This document shows, piece by piece, positions 35,160-46,458 of a stretch of DNA of 64,000 bases. Both the position numbers and the translations under genes were made by a program. Within the stretch, counting starts at the first letter, position 1; each line of letters begins with the position of its first letter. The stretch is from Prionace glauca (lineage: Eukaryota; Chordata; Chondrichthyes; Carcharhiniformes; Carcharhinidae): assembly GCA_037974335.1 (NCBI GenBank), contig CM075740.1, positions 12,545,071 to 12,609,070 of the forward strand. Reading direction: 5' to 3'. The notes under the pieces are model-generated. The model ran no database searches. It was given only the letters and a program-made list of their open reading frames with translations, and was not told the DNA's origin.

Positions 35160-36270
35160 GTTTAATAGCCCCAGGACTGAACTTTTCGACATTCCATGAG
35201 TTGCATAGTGTGCTTGCTGAATATTAGTGGAAGATTAGGTAATTAGTGTCAAGCTTTATTCTCCACTGATACCATTTTACAACTCACGGGGGAAATAGGC
35301 GAGTGCTGATAGCAGGCAGTTTGCTGTTTGGTCCAATAAAGCTGAAAGACAACTTGGATAGGTTTGAGGATGTCCCCCAGGCCTGCCTAAAGCCCATACA
35401 TCACTGCCACTGTTAAAAGAATCAATTTTGATAAGCAGAGGACGAGCCATTAGAGGTAGAAAATTCTTTTGCTGTGAGTGCTGGTGAAATAGTGACACTG
35501 CAGAACGTAAGGAGATCAGGGCTCGCCTTATGTTGCCACACTTTACCAAATGAACATCCCATAGCAATCATACCTGGAAGAAATAGGCATTGTTTGTGAG
35601 AAATATATTTAACAACGTCCATTGAAAACTCTTACAAATAAATAAACATGGACTAGAAAAGCTAATAATGTCCCAGGAATCTCACAAAAAAATGATTTAA
35701 AACACTGAAGCCATTCTAATTACAATATTGTTTTATTGCCTGCTGAGATATTTGAACAGGTGAGTCCCAGGTATGTTTTTCTAATCCATGATAATTAAAA
35801 TAATTGTTGCAAACTATGGAATATTCGGTCAAACGGAATTAATCTTTAGAATAAAAACCGAAAATTACTGGAAATTTTCAAAAGGCAGCAGCTGTCGACC
35901 ACCTTTCACCAGAAAATATAGAAATACTCTTCAAATTTAGGCAGTCTCAAGAAATGAAATAGAGATTAAACTCCGCCTCAAGAAGCCTTTAGCAAGCAGC
36001 AATAATGGATTTGAAACTAAAACGGGAGACAACGTAAAGGTGACATGTTTTAAGAAGGACGCAAAAGAAGAATTAGTAGGTACCCGCGTTTAATTTCCTG
36101 CTCCTTCAAAGGAACCATGCTGCACTCAAAGTACAGACGAATCCTTCATCGAAAAACCGACTAGTCACAAACCTCCATGCTGTTGGACTCAGTGGTTGCA
36201 TCCTCCACCTCCTCGGAGTCTCAGTGTCTCCTCGATTCTGACTGAAAGCGCTCACTCACTCAGGTGGATT
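35160..36270. other. Region without a recognised gene
   Basis: Mixed sequence with short shadow frames only. I see no repeat or gene I can name. Confidence 0.4.
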
Positions 36271-36274
36271 GCAT

Positions 36275-36590
36275 CCACCCGCCAATGGTTAGCACTGCGC
36301 CAGACACACAGGTTCGATTCCCAGCTTAACTACCGCCTGTGCAGAGTCTGCACTCCCCGCCCCCCCCCCCCCCCCCCCCCCGTGTCTACATGGGTTTCCT
36401 CCGGGTGCTCCGGTTTCCTTCCACAGTCCGAAAAACGTGCTGGTTAGCTGCATTGGCTATGCTAAATACTCTCTCAGTGTAACCGAAAAGGCGCTGGAGT
36501 GTGGTGCCTAGGGATTTTCAAAGTAACTTCAATGCAGTGTTAATGTAAGCCTACTTGTGACTCTAAAAAATAAACTTAAACTTGACGTTA
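36275..36590 (+). mobile_element. tRNA-derived SINE, second 3'-end type, with a run of 22 C
   Basis: The head has GGTTAGCACTGCGCCAGAC and GGTTCGATTCCCAGC. The body has 'GGGTTTCCTCCGGGTGCTCC'. The 3' end has 'TTCAATGCAGTGTTAATG', 'AAGCCTACTTGTGAC' and AATAAA. An uninterrupted run of C fills 36360-36381 within the 'CTCCCCG' part of the body. Confidence 0.88.
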
Positions 36591-37130
36591 GATTTGAGGT
36601 GTTGGGGATAGTGTGCGCTCAGGTGTTTGCGCTTCCAGCAAAGACATGTGCATGTCCCTCAATTCCATCTATCTTTCACCAAGACGAAGAAAAACCACTG
36701 TCTGATTTGTCGAATTCTCTCAGATGTTTGTGCCCCCTACCTTATCCACTTCCCTCGTTCATCATCTTCTAATTGCTGGGTTGCTCCTTTCAGAATGGTG
36801 TCTGATGTCAAGGTCGGTCTTTGGGGGAAACAGCAGCTTAAAACGGCATCGTTCTAAGTTCTGGAGTGACCCATTGAAAGAGTCAGTGAGGGGTAGGGGT
36901 GTGTATGTATAGGGGGAGGGATTTCGGAAAGTGTGGGCCCCTTCCCCTCTACCCGGAACATGGAGAAGTGTCGGAGCAGGACTAAGTGAGTAGTTTTGTC
37001 ATGCTTATTCTGTATGTTACTTTGATAAAAATCCAATTTATCAAGAAAAATGTCATGCTAAACCTTTATAGGATACGGCCTGGTAGACTGCCAGCGTTTG
37101 TTGAAAGGTCACAGTCTGAAAACAGTTTGT
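36591..37130. other. Region without a recognised gene
   Basis: No family or repeat recognised. Open frames at 36557-36912 overlap each other in several phases with no domain. Confidence 0.4.
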
Positions 37131-37393
37131 AACAATTTCTAAGCATATATATCAAGGAAGGTATTAACGAATATGAATGTGGAAAGATTAGAGGCAAAAT
37201 TCATTTTGGAATTAAGGAAATGGCACTGAGGTTAAACAAACTCTGGCTATCTGTTATCAAGATAGAAGACAGAAAAAAATCAGGAATTATCAGGAATCAA
37301 TGCTATATATAGTATTATAGATTAAGTTAAATAAGTCAGTTTAAGTTAATAAGTCATTCAGATGAAACTCATGAGAATATGTTTTGATGACTA

Positions 37394-37779
37394 CGATGTT
37401 GCTTCGGGAGTTGCCTACTGCTTCATGTCGTTGGTGTGCTTAAACTGGACCATCTCGAGGGCAACATGACAGCTCAGAGACTATCTCTGTTGCTGTGCCG
37501 TCACATGGATTTGGGCCTGTGTCCGTGGGAGTTTGCGCGTTCTCCCCATGGTTGCGTGGGTTTCCTCCGGGTGCTCCGGTTTCCTCCCACATCCCAAAGA
37601 TGTGCTTTTAGGCTGATTAATTTTAGGCTGACAAATTGTCCCTATATTGGACCTCCCTGATCCTCATACATTAGGCATAGACTAAAATCATGAATAGGCA
37701 CTGACAATGGGACGGCGGCGCGGGCTCGTTGGGCCGAAGGGCCTGTTTCCCGTGCTGTGTTGTTCTTTGTTCTTTGATA
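37394..37779 (+). mobile_element. CR1 LINE family B, 3' UTR fragment
   Basis: Matches 16312-16698: from 'GTTGCTTCGGGAGTTGCC' to the TTCTTTGT tail. It is 3' UTR only, so the short open frame inside (37436-37660) is not a gene. Confidence 0.9.
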
Positions 37780-38099
37780 TTTTAATCGCATTAACTGCGT
37801 GGATTGATATCGAACTTTCAAATTCGCGTAGATAATAGAACTGTTTCCAAGGATTGGAAAGGAGAAAATGTAACCATTTGATCAGAAAAAAAGAGGAATG
37901 AATGTACTGGAGAACTGTAAGAACCGTTAATCTATTACCAGTACTAGGCAAAAAAAAATTAGCACAAGTGGATGTAATTTATGAGTATTTCCACAAAATA
38001 TTAGGTGCCGCACCAGAGTTTATTACAGATTACCTGTGCCCATGGGAAGGGAATCAATATATTAGCATTAGTTGAGATTGCTGAAAAAGTTTATCGATT

Positions 38100-38365
38100 A
38101 CTCACAACTAATATTCCATTCACACTGCAATGAAGTGCTGTGAAAACCCCTTAGTCGCCACACTCCGGCGCTTGTTCGGATACACTGAGAGAGAATTTGG
38201 CATAGCCAATGCACCTAACCAGCTCATCTTTCGGGCTGTGGGAGGAAACTCATGCAGACGCAGGGAGAACATGCAGATACCACACAGACAGGGACCCAAG
38301 CCCGGATTCGAACCCGGGTCCCTTTAGGCAGCAGTGCTAACCACTGTGCCACCGTGCCGCCCATA
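38100..38365 (-). mobile_element. tRNA-derived SINE, second 3'-end type
   Basis: The minus strand reads a head with CACAGTGGTTAGCACTGC and GGGTTCGAATCCGGGCTTG, then the body, then 'CTTCATTGCAGTGTGAATG'. The tRNA-like head is the best kept in the window and could fool a tRNA finder. Confidence 0.88.
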
Positions 38366-39256
38366 GGAAATAGTAATTAATTGGTCAGTTGTTGGACGGA
38401 AGTTGTAACTAGCAGAGAGTCGATAGGGTCAGTATTTGAATTCCAACAATTTACAATATATTTGCAATCTTAGGCATTCTCTACATCAGAGAGTTATGGA
38501 AGTGCAGTGTTTGTGAATATCCAGGTTAGAGGTTGATTGGTTTTGCATATTGAGTAAATGATCGAATTTGGGGATAGCACAAGAGGATGGAGTTGAGATA
38601 AATGTTTAATCCTGATGCTGCTAAATGGCGCAGCAGAATCGAATGGCAAAATATTCTTTTTCCTGCGCCTATTTCCTATGTCCTCATGTCCAGTCATTTA
38701 GTGTTTTCTGGTATTAATTACTGACGAAGGGATTAGGCAGGAATTTTGTTTAAATTGACTTCACCCATGGAGTTGAATCATAAGTTAAAAATATTTATTA
38801 AAGCCGGATGAAAAGTGTCTGAACATAATTTTATCAGAGGCAATGAAAGCGTGAAATCCGTCCTTTGCTTGTGCACCTGTGTGATAATGAGGGCTTCATC
38901 GCAGACTAAATAATATCCATATTCATTTGCGTAGCGGATTAGCCAATGCGGCATTTCATCAGGCTCTGTTAGGTAATCTGCACACCCACGATATCCGATC
39001 TGTTAGTTGAGGAACTCTCTATATTATATTGTTCTACACGCATTTAACAACTCAACTGATGAATGCCAAAGAGTTTGGCAAGAAAAGAAATACTGATAGA
39101 TAACACATCGTTTTCAGTTCACTTGCACGAATTCACAGCATCGGCATAATTACATTTATTGCATTTAGCCTGGCACGGTAGACTGAGTCATTCTTCAGAT
39201 GAGAGATCAAACCCAGTCTCCGTCCACTCTCCCAAGTGGATGTAAAGAATTCCCTG

Positions 39257-39522
39257 AACGTATTCGAAGAAGACAAGGGAAGTTAATCCCCACATCCTGT
39301 AGTAATATTTTGCCCTCACTGGACAGGATTAGAAATAATTATATTGTCCTGATGAAATTCCTACTTGCGGAAGTTTGCTGCGCTCACATTTGCTCCGTTA
39401 CTGCAGTGACTGCCCTTCAAAAAGCATTTCAGTAACTGCGAAGCGTTTTAGATCTTCTTGGTAACGTAAAAAAGCGTTATATAATTGCAATGAGGGAAAT
39501 TGGCAAGGCAATGGGAAAAGGT
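39257..39522 (+). repeat. Inverted repeat, left arm
   Basis: The reverse complement returns at 40118-40404, joined by about 595 bases. Shared words include 'CGTATTCGAAGAAGACAAGG', 'CTACTTGCGGAAGTTTGCTG' and 'GCGTTATATAATTGCAATG'. The arm is part of the third light-chain 3' flank, so the right arm is an inverted local duplicate of it. Confidence 0.88.
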
Positions 39523-40117
39523 TGTTATCAAGAACGAATAGGACGACACTTGCCACATTACAACTCTTGGATAACTCCGCACTTTGAGCGCCTTGTACGT
39601 TTTTTCTTACCCTGGGACCAACATATTACAGCAATTAAAAAGACAAAATTATTGAGGTGATAGAGAGCTTGCGTGATGATGAACAGTAATGTAAGTGTGT
39701 CTGCTCTGACTGGATACGAGATTTCCGAGAACAGCTTGATTTGATTTTTTTTAGGGTTCTAAAGTAACTAACTAATGGCTTGGATATTTCCGGTACCAAT
39801 GACAATGAAATAATCCTATGTTAATGTCATTACTCCACTGAAATTCACCATTATGTTCCGGAATCCCCACTTCCGGAATTGAAAGCGGCAAATCAAATGT
39901 TGTTGTTACTTAATTTAGTTGACGGAGCCTGTGCTGTTGAGGTTCCCAGAGGGCAATCAATTCGGAATTGTTGAATTGTCAAGGAGTCCACTGTCATTGG
40001 TTTCACTGGGGAATCCTTGGGTTACAGGTTATTGAGTAGGGTGTTCCTGGGGATTTAACGGCTGACGAATTTATAATTACTATCAAAAAGATTCACTGGC
40101 CTCGAAATAGAAATATT

Positions 40118-40404
40118 GACCTTTTCCTATCACCTTATCAATTTTCCTCATTGCAATTATATAACGCTTTTTACGATACCAGGAAGTCCTGAAACGCTTC
40201 GCAGTTAGTGAAATGCGTTTTGAAGGGCAGTCACTGTAATAACGGAGCAAATGTGAGCACAGCAAACTTCCGCAAGTAGGAATTTCATCAAGACAATATA
40301 ATTATTTCTAATCATGTCCAGTGAGGACATGATTAGAAATATTAATACAAAATATTAGTACGGGATATGGGGATTAACTTCCCTTGTCTTCTTCGAATAC
40401 GTTG
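40118..40404 (-). repeat. Inverted repeat, right arm
   Basis: Reverse complement of 39257-39522 with scattered changes and small insertions, for example near 40325-40360. The match stops at 'CGTTGAGTGTCAAG'. Confidence 0.88.
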
Positions 40405-41030
40405 AGTGTCAAGTGTTCCCATTATGAAAAAAATACATCATGGCAACATGTTTTTAAAGCTTATTTATAGTCAAGGCACCCAAAAACGTCACCACAGACA
40501 ACAGGGCACGGCAGACAGAAGGCGGTCTACTCCTCTGCTGTGGTCCCTGGGCAGAAACCGAGACCGAGAGCTGGGTTTAGGGAAGTGAAGAGAGTTTAGT
40601 TGCAGCGAGTGGTCACCAGCATTATGAAGCAATTGTAGATAGTGAGCATTCATGTAAACCCTGATGGTTTTATTTTTATTTTTATTTTTCAATCAATGCC
40701 TTCTCTGCTCCTCTGAGATGCTGCCGGCAAGCACATAACCTCCTTTCTCTTTGGCCCCCCCTCTTCTTCCTACACAGAGGAGATATTCCCTGCTTAAAAG
40801 ATAAGACCCATCTGCAGAGATGCAAATACGGCTCATCCGTGCACTGTGTCAAAGCTGTGAAAATATCGGACAGATGTCACAAGATTTCAACGTGCGGAAG
40901 AGTCCAAACTATCTACACAAGTCTCAAAGGAAAACAGTAAAAACATTCACAATACTCCAGTATAAACCTAACCAAACTGAAAACCTCCAACCAACTCCGC
41001 CTGCCTTGGCTTCTGCCTCCTTATATATTC
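40405..41030. other. Region without a recognised gene
   Basis: No gene seen. A 'GATGCTGCCGGCAAGCAC' word near 40719 is a scrap of the repeat seen at 51440-51570. Confidence 0.4.
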
Positions 41031-41039
41031 GTGCAATGT

Positions 41040-41400
41040 CTGCCATTTCTTCACTCCCCGTGATAATTCCTTTTGTCCCTGCTTCCAAGCGACGAAAGTT
41101 TATTGTGAATATTTTGTGACTGTCTTTACCGTAGAAAAAAAAATTATTCAACAGAAATGGCGAGTAACTGGGGAGACAAATAAGAGTCAAGAACAGGGCA
41201 GCTATTATATGTGCAGGAAAGATGTTGGAAGAACTGAAGGAACGACAGTCTGACAAATCCTCGGGACCCGATAACACACAATCTGGAGTTGCAAGATAAC
41301 TAGCCGCAGCCATAGTTGATGCGTTGTGTATGATTTTCCAATAGGCCCAAAATTCTGCATCGGCCCCATTAGACTGGAAATTAAATTTTTTTAAGATTAT
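41040..41400 (+). mobile_element. Old CR1-like reverse transcriptase fragment
   Basis: A degraded stretch with the cue 'TTTGTGACTGTCTTTACC' (F-V-S-V-F-T region) and 'GACAAATCCTCGGGACCCG' (DKSSGPD region). Frames are broken. Confidence 0.55.
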
Positions 41401-42030
41401 TAGGTTGCTAACAATAATAACAACTGTCAAAATTTGTTAAGCTTTTGCTGGTTTTCAAAAGTATTTCCAATCTTCAGACTTACTAACAATATTTTCAAAA
41501 TTATAAGATTCTGGTTTTAATGAAATATTATCCTCGAACATCTTAATGAGCCATAGATTCATTTACACCCCTGATCTTCAATGGAATTTACTTTTGATAA
41601 AAATGTTGAATTGTCCTTTAAAGGTTTTCCACTGTTTATATACCTCCAAACATTATACCCAATCAACCTTAGCCATCTCTCCCCTCAAACCGCCATCGCT
41701 GGTTTCATTTAACTTTCTTGTTTCTGATTTGTGTATGTCGGTTACAAACGTAATATGGAATGCAACTGCAATACGATCACTATTTTTCAGTAGAGTTTCT
41801 ACTATGATAACACAAGTTAACCCTGTCTCGTTGCACAATACAAGATCAAAAAGCGACTTTATCTCTCGCTGATTCCACAATACATTGCTCTAGGAAACTC
41901 TTATGGAGCAATCTATGAAGTTATCTTCCAGACCACCTTCGTGAATTGTGGGCCAGTCTATATGACGTTTAAAGTCCTCATAACTTTTATACAGCCTTTG
42001 TTGCCTTTCGCATAACTGATGGGAGTTATG
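41401..42030. other. Unclassified old repeat-like sequence
   Basis: Pyrimidine-rich sequence that resumes in similar style after the LINE, at about 43130-43950. The minus-strand frame at 41653-41880 contains SLFDLVLCNETGLTCVI but nothing further I can assign. Confidence 0.35.
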
Positions 42031-43125
42031 TACAGGCACCTTAGGAGTGGTCAGGATGTGGGTCGGAAAATAAATCAGGAGAAAGAAAAGGCAGACAAAA
42101 AAGGCATCGTTACAATAATCGTGGGGGACTTCAACATGCAGGTGGATTGGGAAAATCAGGTAGGTAGTGGGTCCTAAGAAAAGAAATTTATGGCAAATCT
42201 AACAGTTTTTTTGGAGTAGCTTGCGACAGGCAATTCTGGATTTGGTTATGTGTAATGAGGCAATCTTGAATAAGGAACTTATGATGAAGGAACACTTAGG
42301 GCGCAGTGAATTTACCCTGCAATTTGAGAGGTAGAAGCTGGAATCAGATGTAATGATATTACAATTAAATAAATGTAACTACAAAGACATGTGGGAGGAG
42401 CTGGCCAGGGTTGATTGGAAAGGGAGCCCAGCAGAGAAGTCAGTGGGACAGTTGAGAGTGGAGTTTTTGAAAATTATTCTGGAGGCACAACAGAAATTCA
42501 CCCCAAGGAGGAGGAAACATGCTGAGGGGAGGACGAGCTATCCATGGCAGGCGAGGGAAGTCAAGGACTGTTTATAAGCAAAAGAAAAACCGTACAAAGT
42601 GACAAGGATTAGTGGGAAGGCAGAAGATTGGAAAGATTCATCTTCTCCCTCCCTGAAGTGAAGCGTTTGTCATATGAGAAAAGGTTGAGGACTCTGGCTC
42701 TGTACTCATTGGAGTTTAAAAGGATGAGGGGGGATCTTATTAAAACTTACAGGATATTGCAAAGCCTGGATAGACTGGGAGTGGGGAGAATGTTTTCACT
42801 AATAAGAAAAACTAGAATTAGAGAGCACAACCTCAGACTGAAAGAACTGCCTTTTAAAACAGAGATGAGGAGGAATTTCTTCTGCCAGACAGTGATGATT
42901 CTGTAGAACGTTTTGCCGTAGAAGGCTGTAGAAACTAAGTCATTGAGTGTCTTTAAGTCAGAGGTAGATAAGTTCTTATTTAATAAGGGGATCAAGGATT
43001 ATGGGGAAATGCAGTAGAATGAGGATGAGAGAAATATCAGGATTGATTGAATGGCACAGCAGACATGATGGGCCGAGTGGCTTAATTCTGCTCCTATGTC
43101 TTATTGTCTTATGTTCTTATGGTTT
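42030..43125 (+). mobile_element. CR1-like LINE with internal deletion
   Basis: The first part keeps the endonuclease end: IIVGDFNMQVDWEN (the GDFN motif of AP-type endonucleases), LDLVMCNEAI, then WEELARVDWKGSPAEKS. It jumps at about 42615 to the ORF2 C-terminus (VKRLSYEKRLRTLALYSLEF, RRNFFCQTVM) and the 3' UTR with a TTCTTATG tail. The whole reverse transcriptase domain is missing. Confidence 0.85.
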
Positions 43126-45800
43126 TGTACAATCTACACTCATTTAATGTTTAGTGCCCTATACATAAGTAGAATTACTGTTAGGAGGTCAAAAGCTACT
43201 CCCACCAGCTAGACTGATCCTTGCTATTCCAACTCCACCTGTACTCACTCTATTTTCTGAATTTTTAAACCAAGTTCGTTTTTCATCAATATCCTTATGT
43301 CATATTTTATTACAACGGCTACCCTCCTCCCTAATCCATCGTGTTTGTGTCCTCTAAATGTTGTGAACTCTGGAACATTTATTTCTCAAATTTGGTTACC
43401 TTGGGTAATGACCGTTCTAAAGTACACCACTCACTTTCCTCAAGACGTGGCCGTGACTTGAAGTCCATTTTCGCACTCCAATATTTCAGACAGACATTCA
43501 ACTCTTATTTACTCTATACTAACTTGTCCATGTTACTAATCGCTTTATGGCTCCATTTTTAATTAAATTTCAGTACTTCATATTTCCTTAGCAGAACCTA
43601 TTTCATAGTCCTATCTATGTTGATACCACTTTGCATCACTACAACCTTTGTCGCAACTCTCATTCCGTGCGCTTTCATCGTGCATTCTGTAGGTAAAGCA
43701 TTCCACATTAGTACATAAAGTTCTAATCAATCTCTACTCTCCTATTTGGTTTAAATTATTCTCTATTGCCATGGCTTTAATAATCTTACATTCCTCTGCA
43801 ACATTGTTTTTCTGTTGCCCTCATTTCAGTTTGAAAAATGCAGTGTTAAGTTACAATCCAATTTACCAACGCAGTTAACTTAATCCATATGTTTTACAGC
43901 TCTCAGTCCATCCGGATGACTGAGTACATTCTAAAGCTCATCATGTAACTATAAGGTAATGCCTCGTACCCACTTCTCAATTTCAAGGCCAGAAAAAAAA
44001 TGAAACTCGAAAGAATAAATAAAAATAGAAACAGCGTGTTTCACTTTAAAATGGCGAATGCATTCCTCATTTGTTTGCTCGTCTATTTACCCTAATTATC
44101 TAACCCCCTCTTAAGCTACAGCTTTTACTGGGGCTGTTCCGATTGAAGAAATAAACTTCAGCAGTTCAGCAGGCATTTCTTCCATAGCTCCTACAGAGGT
44201 TATGGCACACGGTCAGCGAATCCCTAAGGAAAATCACCAAATCACCAGATCTTGATTCTCTATAACCAATGCCACCAAACAAACCACTGTAAACAATACG
44301 TATACGTGCATACACTTGCGGCCTTCAAAGCTTTTCTTACTCTTTTAAGTCATTTTTTCATGCCAAATTATTCTCTTTAGAATTCCTATGACAATATCTA
44401 CAAAATGACCTGCCGATGTAAAGTGTAATTTTATAATTGATGTTACTAGCAAGGTGACCCTGTAGTGCCTTTGTTACATTACGCAACATCTGGGCTTTAA
44501 CTGTGCTCAGACCAATTCTGCTTGTCTACTTCTCAATTTGAAGGACGTTTGTTACTTAAGTTTACACCATATTAGAAACTTAAAGTATAAACTTCAATAA
44601 GGACGCACAATATCTTAAAAATTGAACTAGAATGTACCCGTCTGCCCTGATTCAATTATCTCCCCTCTTCGAATGGGGAAACACAATCAACATTTCACGC
44701 CGACAACGTTTACAGAACCTCGGAGGATAGACACAGACTTTGTGAGACTTCGTAATTTGAGAGCAGTTGTTAGCAGGCAGATCAGTTTGCTACAGTTCAC
44801 GATTTTTTTGTCCATTGCCTTCTATTCAAATTAAATGGAAAGAAATGTAAAATTGGTTATCTATTTGGTATTGATCGTTTTATACTTTCACTAAAAGATC
44901 TTGCCATATTGCACCTAGATTGCACTAGATCTTTACTGTCCACGTACATTGTCAGGCAGATCGATCGTAGACATTAATCTTTTTACATGAAGTAAATAAA
45001 CTATGGCCTTGAAATGTCAAGAACGAATGCTGGAATCAAGTAATTATAAGAACATAGGTTGGTTCAAATTATGCAGACTTTACAATATCAGGTACCAGGC
45101 TCAACTAGAATGCCTCATTGGGTAAATTTTGTTTTGGAGAACAATGCAAAAAGCACCCATTCCACAATAGGTGAAAAGCGCCTGAGGATTTTCATTTCCA
45201 TTTGAATCAAACTGAGTCTCAGCATTCCAAATTCAAGTACTATGAGAGCTCTTCTGACAAATCTTCCTTGCACTTTCCAGAAGCGCAGAAATATTAGACT
45301 CAACTGTCAAACAATAGGTACACAGGATGGCCGGAATTGTCTCCAAATTTCCATATTCAAAAATAATTTAGGGTGCATTTTTTCGCTACGTGGTACTTTT
45401 AATCTGAGATCTTCAATACCCCATCCTAAATAATAGCCAGTGTTATTTCTGAATCTTCAGGTTCAAAAATAAAATCATAATTATTTCAACAATAACGAAA
45501 TGAATGGCGTTTGCCTTGGGTCATACTCTCACATTGATTTTTTGGGTTGAAAATTTAAAGCTGTATTGAATACTGTGAGATAATCAAGAACTATCTTCCA
45601 GTATGAGTATTATCAGGCTTCACAGAAGAAAAACACGCGATAAAATGAAAATGAGTTAAAAGATGTGTCAGAAATGTCCAGTTAAGGTCCCCTTCTGTTT
45701 GTGATGTTAGCAAACCTTGGAGAAACAAAAAACGCAAAAGCAATTCCTTGTGATAAATCTGACACATGGTAAGGATCTGGCAGCTTCTGATTGGCGTTTA
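43126..45800. other. Region without a recognised gene upstream of cluster 3
   Basis: AT-rich sequence with no named repeat or gene. It is not similar to the 5' flanks of clusters 1 and 2, so cluster 3 has its own upstream context. Confidence 0.5.
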
Positions 45801-45812
45801 AGGTGTAGGGAG

Positions 45813-45864
45813 ATTTGCATAAACAACAAGTGCGCGGTGACACCTCCATTGACAAGTTCATAAG
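45813..45864 (+). promoter_or_regulatory. Light-chain promoter, cluster 3
   Basis: ATTTGCAT lies at 45813-45820, preceded by CTGATTGG as in the other clusters. A weak TATA-like TTCATAAG lies at 45857-45864, at the same spacing (about 37 bases). The start codon is at 45940. The sequence between these elements is otherwise unlike clusters 1 and 2. Confidence 0.88.
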
Positions 45865-45939
45865 CGGCCTTGGGATAAAGTTTAGAATCAATTTCACCTG
45901 GAAATTGCCGCCTGCCTCTGCTCTATTCAGTTGCTCACC

Positions 45940-45988
45940 ATGTCTTGTTGGACACATGCTGTGTGCGCGCTGGTGTTTTGCGTGGTTT
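45940..45988 (+). CDS. Ig light chain cluster 3, leader exon
   Basis: Encodes MSCWTHAVCALVFCVV plus one base, then GTGAGT. Same length and phase as the other two leaders but a different sequence. The join to 46114 gives FSNAEVTV. The leader intron is 125 bases. Confidence 0.9.
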
Positions 45989-46113
45989 GTGAGTATTATA
46001 CTTTAATTCTATCATTATTAATTTCTCGAAGAATATTATCTAGTAATCTTTCCCCCACTTTAATTCCAAATTAAAACTCTCATTGTTCCTCCCTCTTTGT
46101 TCTTTATTTTCAG

Positions 46114-46458
46114 TTTCAAATGCGGAAGTTACAGTAAACCAGCCGCTTTCGATGTCAACTTCTCTCGGAAGAGACGTCCGAATAAGTTGTACGCTGTCCG
46201 GTGCGTCTTTGGGGAGCAATACTGTGAATTGGTACAAGCAGATTCCTGGGAACACTCCCAGGCTTTTAGTCTACTATTGGTCAGGAAGCAGCGTTTACAG
46301 AGGTCCGGGTATCTCAGACAGATTCTCCGGTTCTGTGTCGGGAAACACAGGAATCTTTACAATGTCCAATGTACAATCGGAGGACGCGGCGGACTATTAC
46401 TGCGCTATGTGGCAAAGTGGACTAATCTTCGGTAAAGGAACGAGGCTGAGTATTGGCA
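46114..46458 (+). CDS. Ig light chain cluster 3, germline-joined V-J exon
   Basis: A variable domain of a distinct V subgroup: EVTVNQPLSMSTSLGRDV, RISCTLSGASLGSNTV with the first Cys, WYKQIPGNTPRLLVYY, SDRFSGSVSGNTGIF, DYYCAMWQSG with the second Cys, and J as FGKGTRLSIG (a Lys replaces the middle Gly of FGGG). It is one codon shorter than V1 and V2, in CDR3. There is no recombination signal between V and J. The donor is GTAAGT in phase 1 and the frame is intact. The match to V1/V2 is clear but much weaker than V1 to V2. Confidence 0.95.

Larger units (their letters stand above)
37134..39500 (+). repeat. Third copy of the light-chain 3' flank, no V or C exons
   Basis: The stretch aligns by eye with 28590-30420 (and partly 11940-12107). 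Examples are 'ATCGAATTTGGGGATAGC' (38561) against the same word near 29419, 'GTGTTTTCTGGTATTAATTA' against 29561, and 'CTACTTGCGGAAGTTTGCTG' against 30311. It is interrupted by a CR1 B fragment (37394-37779) and a SINE (38100-38365), both absent from the other copies. No exon lies within 7 kb upstream. Confidence 0.75.

Noticed and set aside
36196-36447. Proline-rich frame
   Set aside because: It is created by the 22 C run within a SINE.
38270-38362. Possible tRNA gene on the minus strand
   Set aside because: The box A and B-like words belong to a SINE head; the stretch lacks a proper cloverleaf and continues into the SINE body.
40924-41430. Minus-strand frame of 168 codons
   Set aside because: It overlaps an old LINE fragment readable on the plus strand and shows no recognisable domain.
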